A stretch of DNA of 13,937 nt, from the NCBI GenBank assembly GCA_002499015.1, contig DAJY01000109.1, positions 1 through 13,937 on the forward strand, written 5' to 3'. The DNA is from Euryarchaeota archaeon UBA242 (GTDB lineage: Archaea; Thermoplasmatota; Poseidoniia; Poseidoniales; Poseidoniaceae). This document shows positions 7,758 through 13,937 of the stretch, one piece after another (the first letter of the stretch is position 1; each line of letters begins with the position of its first letter). The notes beneath the pieces were generated by a model. It was not told the DNA's origin. It searched no databases and saw only the letters and a program-made list of their open reading frames with translations. The translations under genes and the position numbers were made by a program.

Positions 7758-8936
7758 TTGGCAGGTAGTGGCGTTATTTGGAAAGGCTTATCGATAGTGG
7801 TAAGAAAAACGGAGTTGGAATGTTTGAATGCAGAATATGATATTGTTATCGATGGTTCAAATCTGATCAATCATTCTGAAAAAGGCGTAACTAAACTAAT
7901 ACCAAGCCGTTTAATCAAAGCAATTCGCAAAGTGGAATTACTCGGATATACTCCCTTAACTTGCATTGATAGGTCAACATATAGTCAAGCAAAAAAGCAA
8001 AAGAAACACCTAGAAGGCAGCATCGAGGATTTTGTAAAGTTAATCGATGAAGAGGGTATGCGATTTATGAATCGGGACGATGAAATGATCGACCATGCAT
8101 TACAACGTGGAGCATTAATACTAACCAATGATAGATTTAGAAAATGGAAAGATGGAACTGAAGAAACCAAATTTGAAATCGATTGGGATATGGTTGATGA
8201 AAAGTTAGTTCAGTGGTGGTTTGAGGATGAGTTCTTCATGCCTGAATTATTGAAAAAGCCACCACAGTCATCAAATCCAGCCGGAACTTTACCGAACAAT
8301 CGTGTTAAAAAGTTGGCAAATAGCAATTCAAATGAAAACCCACAAAAGAAAAAACGAGGGATATTTATCAAGGTATTAGATTTAATATTTGATAATAAGG
8401 AAAAGGTTACAAAGACCCCAAAGAAGGCGAAGGTACAGCAAAAATCCCAAGCAAAAGCAAAATCACAGGCAAAACCTCATCAAAATAAGTCCAAGCCCCA
8501 ACAAAGGAAAGCGAAAGCAAAAGCGAATCCTCAAGCCCAAAAGGATGTACTACAAGAGAAGAAATCTAATCCTCCAAGCAAGAAATCACTGCAGGCTAAG
8601 CCACCCCAAAAGAAACCTCAACCAAGTTCGAAGAAGAGTACCAAGTCAAACCAAGTGAAGAATACTTCTTCAGAGATAAACGATTTCAAATCCAAAATAT
8701 TGGAAATACTTCCGGATAGAAAAATTTCAATATCCGGTCTTGCTACAATTATTAACAAACAGATGGTGGCTGCGGGTATTGAAAAGAATCCAACCACAGA
8801 GTTTCTCAAGCAATATAAACTTCCTAAGGGATTGAAAAAAGCCATCAATACTCACATGAGTGATGAAGTTATTATTACTGGAACGGGAACAAAATTCTTT
8901 ATTGAAAAGAAAAGTAAAGCCGATGAAAAGGCCTGA
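7758..8936 (+). CDS. Zc3h12a/Regnase-like NYN-domain ribonuclease with Lys-rich linker and C-terminal winged-helix (LOTUS-like) domain
   Basis: Residues 27-165 match the NYN/PIN nuclease fold of the Zc3h12a (Regnase) type: DGSN at 32-35, CIDRSTYS at 69-76, an RDDEMIDHA stretch (D107, D108), LTNDRFRKW (D125), then WWFEDEFFMPE, close in arrangement to the catalytic aspartates and the 'DKFMP' end of eukaryotic Regnase. These acids would bind Mg2+ for RNA cleavage. Residues 196-305 are a Lys/Gln/Pro-rich low-complexity linker, probably disordered and RNA-binding. Residues 308-386 look like three helices and a beta-hairpin (ending EVIITGTGTKFFIEK), compatible with a winged helix such as a LOTUS/OST-HTH domain; that is tentative. 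The first in-frame ATG lies past DGSN, so a non-ATG start is required: TTG 7758, GTG 7797 or TTG 7824, the last with ggag 9 bases upstream. The gene has its own promoter candidate and converges on the permease gene. Targets are unknown. Confidence 0.8.
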   Translation: MAGSGVIWKGLSIVVRKTELECLNAEYDIVIDGSNLINHSEKGVTKLIPSRLIKAIRKVELLGYTPLTCIDRSTYSQAKKQKKHLEGSIEDFVKLIDEEGMRFMNRDDEMIDHALQRGALILTNDRFRKWKDGTEETKFEIDWDMVDEKLVQWWFEDEFFMPELLKKPPQSSNPAGTLPNNRVKKLANSNSNENPQKKKRGIFIKVLDLIFDNKEKVTKTPKKAKVQQKSQAKAKSQAKPHQNKSKPQQRKAKAKANPQAQKDVLQEKKSNPPSKKSLQAKPPQKKPQPSSKKSTKSNQVKNTSSEINDFKSKILEILPDRKISISGLATIINKQMVAAGIEKNPTTEFLKQYKLPKGLKKAINTHMSDEVIITGTGTKFFIEKKSKADEKA

Positions 8937-8955
8937 AGTTGCTTTAAACTCATCC

Positions 8956-11412
8956 TTAATTGGATAAGTCCTTGATCTTCTCGATAAGGTCCATTCTATG
9001 AATTCGCCATACGCCAATAGGTGTCATAGCCACTGCAATAGCAAGAACACCACCCATCAATTGGTAGGCAACGCTTGGCACAAGTACGACTGGAACATGG
9101 AATTGCCAGGTAGAAAAGGATGCAGCCAAACCGACCGCACCACCGTAGGCAAATAACACTCCAACCAAGCCACCAAGAAGTCCAATCATCAAACTTTCGA
9201 ATAACAACATCAGTCCTAAACTCTTGATAGAAGCCCCTAAAACCCGTAACGTTGCCAATTCAAAGTCACGTTCAGCCACATTCATCACCATGGTATTGAA
9301 CATCACGACAACGGTAAACATCAATCCAAGATACATCATCGATTGGAATATTTGTGTTTGATGTTCAAGGATACTTTCAATTCCATCTAACAAGGTTTGG
9401 CGTCCAACAAGTCCGACAGAAAGTTCTCCCAATTCATTGTCAACTTCAACACCATCGGGCAGGTCAAGGTAAACCGATGTAGCATTGACACCAACGAAAT
9501 CACTCAAATCAGAACGAAGGAAATACATTGTTCGAACCATTTCTCCTCGGCTTGAACCAACAATTTCTACATCGTGTTCATCACCATTCAGCAATACTTG
9601 ATGTTGTTCTCCAACCTTCCAACTTAGGAAAGCCATTGCTCCTTCATCCATGATGACTTCAGTAATACCGGGATTTAGAGACGGAGTGGTACCTTCGACA
9701 ATGTCAACCGACCGCATACCTGTATTTTGCTCATAGGAATCAAGACCAACTAAAGTGAAAATACGGTCGACTCCATCACCGTCTACAAGCATCCCTAATT
9801 GCATCTCGATAATCAGTTCGAATGATGCATTGTTTTGATTGGCCCAATCGATAACACCGTTCTCTCCTTCAGGCATGATGTAGACTTGTTGATCCCAACT
9901 TTGCTGTTCTTCCAAACCGCCGACAAGGGTTTCTTCAAGACCGGCTGACATCATTTGAATCGAGCCAAATAGCATCAAGGAAATACCAACTGCGATGAAT
10001 GTCATCATCAGGCGAATAGGCTTTCGAAAACTGGACCGAATAGAAAGGCCGAGAGTTGTTGGCATCCAAGCTGTTAGCGTTTTCAAGAAGTTCGAACCAA
10101 TTCTCATTTCGGAGTGTCCACCGAGTATTTCGAGGGGCTCTAAACGGCTTGCTTTCCATGCAGGAAAAGCGCCTGAGAGGAAGACTAAAAGCATGGTTAA
10201 TCCAATGACGGTCGTATAAACTGAAGTTGGAACTGCGCGGTCAACAATCGGGATTCCAACTATGTCTTGATAGAAATCTAACATTCCATTCATTCCAGTA
10301 GGTCCTGCGAGTGCACCAAGACCACAACCAATTGCGCCGATGAACAAAGGTGCCACCAAGTACCCAGTCATCAATGAGGTTCGGTCGACACCTAGTGTTC
10401 GGAGAACAGCGATTTCTCTAGATTGACTTTGAACAAGGCGTTGCAGGCTAAGGACAATGGTAATTGAGGCAATGGCAGCAATCATCACCGTAAAGGGAAC
10501 GGTGGTTCGCTTGGCTCCTTCCAAATCTTGACGCATTATCTCAATCGGTTCATTTTGGCCACGGTCACGGATGCGTGCATCAATATTATTTTCGTCCATA
10601 GAGGTGACAACCATCGCTTTGATGGCATCAATTTCATCACCTTCGTAAACCGCAGTTGTTGGAAGGTCAAAGGAAGGAGTTCCATCGATTTCAAGAATAA
10701 TAGTATTACTTGAACCAAGTGATTCTCCAGTCAGTCTTGCCATTCCAGAATCAGAAAGATAACCAACGACAAATTCACCTATTTCAGGTGGAAATAGGGT
10801 TCCCTCAGGTGCCATCATAACATGCAGAGGATGGAAACCGATTCCGACAACTGTGAAGTTCGCACTGGTTCCACCTGCACCGATTAGAACGGTATCTTGC
10901 AATTCGATTTCAAGTACTTCTGCTACATGAGCATCAATGACAATTTCATCATTAGCAACAGCAGTTCGACCTTCTGAATACCCCTCAGGGAGCCATACTC
11001 GGTCTGCATTAGCACTTGCAGGAATACCGTGCCAAAGTGAATTGATGATACGTTCACCTGATGAATCATTATGGAAAAGAGCACCTTGGAGAATAGTTCG
11101 CCCCTCACAACTGTCCAAGGTCGTGAGTTCAACAGAGGAGTTTTCCCATCCAGCACTCAAATCATTACAGAAAGAAGAAACTTGTTCAGGTGTCCATACT
11201 GCACTTCTGTTATCAAGCCATAGATCAGCAAGATTTCCTCCATCCTCACTATCGCCTTGAAGCGTATCGTACATGTTATCAAGACTTTGAGAGTATCCTC
11301 CAAAGGTGATTCCAGCGAACACACCAACAAACACCATCAAGACAACGGCAATAAGTCGTAACTTGGTTCGCCAAAGGCTACGTGCCAAGCGCTTATTGAG
11401 TAATATAGACAT
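8956..11412 (-). CDS. ABC transporter permease, FtsX/MacB (LolCE) type, duplicated
   Basis: The membrane subunit of a type VII (MacB/LolCDE-like) ABC system. Such systems do not move substrate through the bilayer but use ATP hydrolysis to drive movements of outward domains, for lipoprotein extraction, export or peptidoglycan/protease control. Numbered from an alternative TTG at 11430, there are eight probable membrane spans: 24-44, 313-331, 354-376, 404-424, 473-494, 697-717, 739-765 and 788-806. This is two copies of the pattern one span, large external domain, three spans. The FtsX-family coupling segments are REIAVLRTLG (339-348) and ERDFELATLRVLG (720-732). External domain 1 has a cysteine pair (C88, C108). 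I choose the ATG at 11412 because GGAGGTG lies 5 bases upstream; the TTG start would add six residues. It follows its ATPase gene directly and ends 19 bp from the convergent ribonuclease gene. The substrate is unknown. Confidence 0.92.
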   Translation of the reverse strand: MSILLNKRLARSLWRTKLRLIAVVLMVFVGVFAGITFGGYSQSLDNMYDTLQGDSEDGGNLADLWLDNRSAVWTPEQVSSFCNDLSAGWENSSVELTTLDSCEGRTILQGALFHNDSSGERIINSLWHGIPASANADRVWLPEGYSEGRTAVANDEIVIDAHVAEVLEIELQDTVLIGAGGTSANFTVVGIGFHPLHVMMAPEGTLFPPEIGEFVVGYLSDSGMARLTGESLGSSNTIILEIDGTPSFDLPTTAVYEGDEIDAIKAMVVTSMDENNIDARIRDRGQNEPIEIMRQDLEGAKRTTVPFTVMIAAIASITIVLSLQRLVQSQSREIAVLRTLGVDRTSLMTGYLVAPLFIGAIGCGLGALAGPTGMNGMLDFYQDIVGIPIVDRAVPTSVYTTVIGLTMLLVFLSGAFPAWKASRLEPLEILGGHSEMRIGSNFLKTLTAWMPTTLGLSIRSSFRKPIRLMMTFIAVGISLMLFGSIQMMSAGLEETLVGGLEEQQSWDQQVYIMPEGENGVIDWANQNNASFELIIEMQLGMLVDGDGVDRIFTLVGLDSYEQNTGMRSVDIVEGTTPSLNPGITEVIMDEGAMAFLSWKVGEQHQVLLNGDEHDVEIVGSSRGEMVRTMYFLRSDLSDFVGVNATSVYLDLPDGVEVDNELGELSVGLVGRQTLLDGIESILEHQTQIFQSMMYLGLMFTVVVMFNTMVMNVAERDFELATLRVLGASIKSLGLMLLFESLMIGLLGGLVGVLFAYGGAVGLAASFSTWQFHVPVVLVPSVAYQLMGGVLAIAVAMTPIGVWRIHRMDLIEKIKDLSN

Positions 11413-11417
11413 GAAAA

Positions 11418-11424
11418 CACCTCC
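11418..11424 (-). promoter_or_regulatory. Strong Shine-Dalgarno for the ABC permease
   Basis: On the minus strand this reads GGAGGTG, 5 bases before the ATG at 11412 and just after the ATPase stop codon (11429-11427). It fixes the permease start and implies coupled translation of the two subunits. Confidence 0.8.
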
Positions 11425-11426
11425 AA

Positions 11427-12122
11427 TCAAGCTTCTTCATCAGAGTTGTTAACGCTTTCATCTGAAATTATCCGGCCACTATCTATACGAATAACTCGTG
11501 TAGCGAATCGGGTCAATCCTTCATCGTGAGTAACAAAAACAGCAGTGATATTTTCTCGTTCACAAGCATGGACTAATGCTTCCATAACTTTGTTTGAAGT
11601 TTCAGTATCGAGATTACCGGTCAATTCATCGCCAAGCAACAGCGTTGGGCGCTTAGCAATACTACGAGCAATGGCAACACGTTGTTGTTGACCGCCACTT
11701 ATCTCTCCAGGAAATCGGTTAACTTCGGCTTCAAGACCGACCAGTTCGAGTAATTCCTTGGCTCGTTCAGCATCTTTTTTGCCAGCGAGTTCTTGGATTA
11801 AGAGAATATTCTCTAGAACGGTGAGGTCTTGAAGAAGATTGAAAAATTGGAAGACATAACCAATGTTATTTCGGCGAAATGTGGTCATTTTTTCAGAATG
11901 ATTTCGTGGCACTTCACTCTCTTGGAACAGGTAACTCCCTTGAGTTGGACTATCGAGCGCAGACAAGCAGTTGAGGAGTGTTGTTTTTCCTGAGCCAGAA
12001 GGGCCGAGGAGAATGACTCTTTCACCTTCATGAATTTCCAGGTTAATTCCATCAAGGGCTTTAACGACACCTGCAGGAGTTTTGTAATAACGTTCTATGT
12101 TGTTCATTTTGAGTAATTTCAT
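11427..12122 (-). CDS. ABC transporter ATP-binding protein, LolD/MacB type
   Basis: The cytoplasmic ATPase that powers the adjacent FtsX-type permease. In a 232-residue numbering from an ATG at 12125, the motifs are Walker A GPSGSGKT (41-48), Q-loop Gln93 in VFQFFNLL, signature SGGQQQR (143-149), Walker B LLLGDE with catalytic Glu167, D-loop NLD (171-173) and switch His200 in VTHD. All are intact, so it should hydrolyse ATP. The signature followed by QQR and VAIAR is typical of the MacB/LolD branch. One oddity is DELTGNLD, where this branch usually has DEPTGNLD. Two ATGs are adjacent; the second (12122) is preferred because AAGGTGA at 12133-12127 lies 4 bases before it but only 1 base before the first. 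A short acidic tail ends the protein. It is separated from the upstream ABA4-like gene by about 135 bp and probably has its own promoter there. Confidence 0.95.
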   Translation of the reverse strand: MKLLKMNNIERYYKTPAGVVKALDGINLEIHEGERVILLGPSGSGKTTLLNCLSALDSPTQGSYLFQESEVPRNHSEKMTTFRRNNIGYVFQFFNLLQDLTVLENILLIQELAGKKDAERAKELLELVGLEAEVNRFPGEISGGQQQRVAIARSIAKRPTLLLGDELTGNLDTETSNKVMEALVHACERENITAVFVTHDEGLTRFATRVIRIDSGRIISDESVNNSDEEA

Positions 12123-12178
12123 CATTTCACCTTCTTTGTTACATTAATTCACTTGAACTAGCGACATGATGGATTCAA

Positions 12179-12193
12179 CTGACCCTGCGTCAG
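12179..12193. promoter_or_regulatory. Inverted repeat upstream of the ABC transporter operon
   Basis: Perfect 5-base arms (ctgac / gtcag) flank a 5-base spacer, about 55-70 bp upstream of the ATPase start. The position suits an operator for the ATPase-permease pair, but the repeat is short and could be random. Confidence 0.25.
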
Positions 12194-12233
12194 CCATACC
12201 CTCACTACACTGAAACAATCGGGCCTCTCATAT

Positions 12234-12254
12234 CAATTAATTGCCAATCAATTA
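12234..12254. repeat. AT-rich direct repeat and palindrome in the ABC-operon upstream gap
   Basis: CAATTAA occurs at 12234-12240 and again at 12248-12254, a 14-bp period; the first copy is also part of the 10-bp palindrome CAATTAATTG (12234-12243). On the minus strand ATTAATTGATATG could serve as a TATA element for the ATPase gene about 110 bp downstream. It also lies immediately after the ABA4-like gene ends. Function is uncertain. Confidence 0.3.
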
Positions 12255-12257
12255 ACT

Positions 12258-12704
12258 TTATTCAGATTTGATACTCTCAAAATCACGGGTTACAATCATC
12301 CCAATGAGGCAACCCAAAGGCGCCACCATCATACTCAAAAACAAAATTGGCATTGAAACATAAATCGGCTTATTGGTGGCGACTAATCGTTGCCATACCC
12401 ATCTTCCCATCATCAAATCAAAGGCTAGAAAATGTAACCATCCAACAAGGATGACATCGCTTTCAGCAAACATATCTACTACTAAACTCGGCGTAGGCAT
12501 CTCACTGCTAAAAGCCAAAAGAATTTCTGGCAAGTGCGGTATAACTGCAATTGTATAAGCGACAAGTAATGGTGCTAAGAAAAGCCACTCGTTATTCATT
12601 AGTTGTTTAGTTTTTGAATTATTTGGTGCAAACCACATCATTATCCAAAATGGTAGAATATACAGGCTTGAGAACCAAAACAGTCCTTCTATTATCGTTA
12701 ACAT
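12258..12704 (-). CDS. ABA4-like (DUF4281) four-helix membrane protein
   Basis: A small integral membrane protein of the ABA DEFICIENT 4-like family. In a 150-residue numbering from an ATG at 12710, predicted spans are 6-26, 42-62, 86-108 and 118-139. The diagnostic segment GWLHFLAFDLMMGRW (90-104) matches the family's 'W-h-H-x-x-a-F-D-L-x-x-G-R-W' pattern, followed by the APLGCLIG segment (130-137) similar to the family's GP-x-G-hh end. Length is typical. The plant member is needed for neoxanthin formation from violaxanthin; the reaction of prokaryotic members is not known to me, so a carotenoid or lipid role here is only a hint. I prefer the ATG at 12704: GAGGG (12715-12711) abuts the ATG at 12710 but sits 6 bases from the second. 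The gene lies just 9-15 bp behind the thioredoxin-like lipoprotein, so they are probably cotranscribed. Confidence 0.75.
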   Translation of the reverse strand: MLTIIEGLFWFSSLYILPFWIMMWFAPNNSKTKQLMNNEWLFLAPLLVAYTIAVIPHLPEILLAFSSEMPTPSLVVDMFAESDVILVGWLHFLAFDLMMGRWVWQRLVATNKPIYVSMPILFLSMMVAPLGCLIGMIVTRDFESIKSE

Positions 12705-12719
12705 TTTCATCCCTCATTT

Positions 12720-13316
12720 TTACATTATGCTCAAAGCTTGATCCAGAACAGATTGGTCAGCCCAATAAGTCTTAGAAGTCCAAATTATTTTTCCATCTTC
12801 ATTGAGTACTTGTAATGTTGGCGTGACCGGATTGTCAAAGGCAGTGTAAATATCTAGATCGGTCATCTCGCCAGTTAAAAAATTGATAGCGCGGGTATTT
12901 TCACTCGGAACTAAAACTGGCCAAGATGCATAATGGCTACTATTGTTTTGTCCATAAACAGATACCACTTCATCTGTTGATTCAAAGGAGGGATAACGAT
13001 GAATAGATACGATGTTGGTCTCATTGGAAATATTACCATTGTCACGCGACTCACGTATCATGTCTGTCCAATCATGACATCCTTGGCAACCAGCGGCAAT
13101 CCAAAGCAAAAGAATCGGTCCATCGAAATTACTTCGTAAATCATAGTATTCACCTTTATCCTCTAAGCGGTCAAGACTATTTGCAGAAAATGAAACATAT
13201 ATTGGAGCAGATTCAGTAGGTTCTTTCTCTTCTTCACTCATGTTAGTTGGAGCAATACACCCTGATAAAACAAACATTAGGGCAAATACAAGACTTATTG
13301 GAATTGATGATTGCAT
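12720..13316 (-). CDS. Thioredoxin-fold lipoprotein
   Basis: A 198-residue exported protein with a lipobox: short N-region (MQSSIP), hydrophobic core and LSGC, giving lipid attachment at C20. An acidic Glu/Ser/Pro linker follows to about 38. Residues about 55-198 fit a thioredoxin/redoxin fold: strand GPILLLWIA, the redox motif C77-Q-G-C80 in AAGCQGCHDW, a second strand NIVSIHRYP, and the cis-proline T165-P166-T in VTPTLQVLNEDGKIIW. Both active cysteines and the cis-proline are present, so it should be redox-active outside the membrane, like TlpA/ResA-type proteins. Substrates are unknown; disulfide reduction or exchange in secreted proteins is inferred. The start is supported by GGAGGT 6 bases upstream. 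It is the middle gene of three closely spaced membrane or envelope genes, 31 bp after the five-helix protein and 9-15 bp before the ABA4-like gene. Confidence 0.85.
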   Translation of the reverse strand: MQSSIPISLVFALMFVLSGCIAPTNMSEEEKEPTESAPIYVSFSANSLDRLEDKGEYYDLRSNFDGPILLLWIAAGCQGCHDWTDMIRESRDNGNISNETNIVSIHRYPSFESTDEVVSVYGQNNSSHYASWPVLVPSENTRAINFLTGEMTDLDIYTAFDNPVTPTLQVLNEDGKIIWTSKTYWADQSVLDQALSIM

Positions 13317-13322
13317 GATCTA

Positions 13323-13328
13323 ACCTCC
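13323..13328 (-). promoter_or_regulatory. Strong Shine-Dalgarno for the thioredoxin-fold lipoprotein
   Basis: The minus strand reads GGAGGT, 6 bases before the ATG at 13316, fixing that start. It sits within a very AT-rich 31-bp gap that also contains a 13-bp near-palindrome (13333-13345, attatt c aataat), probably just a consequence of base composition. Confidence 0.75.
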
Positions 13329-13347
13329 ATATATTATTCAATAATTA

Positions 13348-13890
13348 TTACCAAGGGAAATTCAAAGTCCAATAAATAGAATCCCAGAAAGTGCATTGAA
13401 TAGATAGCATGACAGAACCAATAACAACACGATTACCATTGCTAAGGCGCTGTCTAGAAGACCATCCTAAAACAGCAAATCCAACCGCTGCTAGGCCTGT
13501 TATCGATAACAATATTATGACGATAATAGCCTTGTATCTAGCAGGGTCTTCAATGTGCCAACGAGTAGCATCAATCCAAAGCATGGCGGGTAGAATAAAC
13601 GCAGCATAAAGCAGTGCTAATCGCTTAATCCCATTGCCATCTATTTCACGCCCAGGCCATTGAAGGCTAGCAACATCCTCTTCACTCCATGAAAAGAAGA
13701 ATTGATACCACATCAACAAATATCCTATCGCAGCAACGAACATCCAAGGAACGATGAAACTCTGCATACTCGGTGAAACATTACCCCAATATACAGTGGC
13801 ATCATCCACAGCATTCACTCCGCGAACATATGATAACAATACAAATGGGCCAGAAATAAATGTTAGCCAAAACAATACATTTCTTTTCAT
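13348..13890 (-). CDS. Five-helix membrane protein of unknown function
   Basis: This 180-residue protein has five probable membrane spans (5-23, 45-66, 88-107, 119-143, 153-175), is rich in tryptophan (13 Trp or so), and has Trp residues near membrane borders (W35, W49, W61, W78, W105, W111, W143, W169, W174, W180). The last segment FWDSIYWTLNFPW ends the protein. I do not recognise a family; the size and Trp content recall TspO-like proteins, but I see no matching motif order. The start at 13890 has GGAG 8 bases upstream. The frame is open upstream to the window edge, so a longer N-terminus cannot be excluded. It precedes the thioredoxin-fold lipoprotein by 31 bp and is likely in the same transcript as that gene and the ABA4-like gene, which suggests shared membrane chemistry, though this is guilt by association. 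Confidence 0.75.
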   Translation of the reverse strand: MKRNVLFWLTFISGPFVLLSYVRGVNAVDDATVYWGNVSPSMQSFIVPWMFVAAIGYLLMWYQFFFSWSEEDVASLQWPGREIDGNGIKRLALLYAAFILPAMLWIDATRWHIEDPARYKAIIVIILLSITGLAAVGFAVLGWSSRQRLSNGNRVVIGSVMLSIQCTFWDSIYWTLNFPW

Positions 13891-13892
13891 AT

Positions 13893-13937
13893 TTAATACT
13901 CCATTCTTCTTTGATACATTATCAAACTTGCAGCCAT
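13893..13937 (-). CDS. Possible C-terminal tail of an upstream gene (partial at right edge)
   Basis: On the minus strand a frame open at the window edge gives 14 residues ending RRMEY and a TAA stop at 13895-13893, 2 bases before the ATG of the five-helix protein. The GGAG ribosome binding site of that gene would lie inside it, a usual arrangement within operons. With only 45 bases visible this may be a chance frame. Confidence 0.25.
   Translation of the reverse strand: MAASLIMYQRRMEY

Noticed and set aside
8389..8658. Very basic 89-codon plus-strand frame
   Set aside because: It is an alternative frame of the A-rich Lys/Gln linker of the ribonuclease; the main frame spans conserved domains on both sides.
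8937..8955. Terminator between the convergent ribonuclease and permease genes
   Set aside because: The 19-bp gap has no T-run on either strand and no stable hairpin.
10937..11260. Plus-strand open frame of 107 codons
   Set aside because: It is antisense to the external domain of the ABC permease, which has family motifs and a strong ribosome binding site.
13333..13345. AT palindrome in the gap before the lipoprotein gene as a promoter or terminator
   Set aside because: It is only about 5 bases from the Shine-Dalgarno, too close for a TATA box of that gene, and its arms are pure A/T, expected by chance in such sequence.
1..13937. CRISPR arrays, tRNA or rRNA genes, insertion sequences, toxin-antitoxin or defence genes
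   Set aside because: No regularly spaced repeats, cloverleaf-like segments, transposase motifs or terminal repeats were seen; the NYN ribonuclease stands alone without an antitoxin-like partner.

Overview
The window looks like a piece of a marine planktonic archaeal genome, most likely Poseidoniales (Marine Group II, Thermoplasmatota) or a close relative. Four things suggest this: an archaeal-style FtsZ, very large secreted proteins with a single C-terminal membrane anchor, a cytoplasmic tail with a Trp/Tyr-rich 'GYEW...WYR...EWY' motif of the kind I associate with this group, and AT-leaning coding sequence with tight spacing. The assignment is an inference from protein style; no rRNA or tRNA is present to confirm it.

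Layout. Positions 1-725 (minus) hold the N-terminal 241 residues of a secreted protein that runs off the left edge. Behind it on the same strand is ftsZ (806-1975). A divergent intergenic region then leads to two plus-strand surface genes: an M28-family zinc peptidase with a C-terminal anchor (about 2198-3460) and a 1392-residue surface protein (3504-7682) with a glycine-rich beta-solenoid-like region, probable Ig-like domains, a membrane anchor and a Trp-rich tail. Next is a plus-strand gene (7758-8936) for a Zc3h12a/Regnase-like NYN ribonuclease joined by a lysine-rich linker to a C-terminal winged-helix or LOTUS-like domain. It converges, with only 19 bp between, on a long minus-strand block.

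The minus-strand block, read from right to left, contains: the possible tail of an upstream gene (13893-13937), a five-helix membrane protein (13348-13890), a thioredoxin-fold lipoprotein (12720-13316), an ABA4-like (DUF4281) four-helix membrane protein (12258-12704), a 130-bp gap with small repeats, and a MacB/LolD-type ABC transporter made of an ATPase (11427-12122) and an FtsX-type permease (8956-11412). The first three genes are closely spaced and probably one transcript. The ATPase and permease are coupled, with a strong ribosome binding site across their junction.

Overall the region is concerned with the cell envelope (secreted and anchored proteins, an exporter or lipoprotein-handling transporter, a redox lipoprotein), plus one cell-division gene and one RNA-processing enzyme. 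I see no CRISPR array, insertion sequence, tRNA, rRNA or obvious defence island. The most unusual items are the Regnase-like fusion protein, the ABA4-like protein beside a redox lipoprotein, and the four-rung glycine-rich surface protein.
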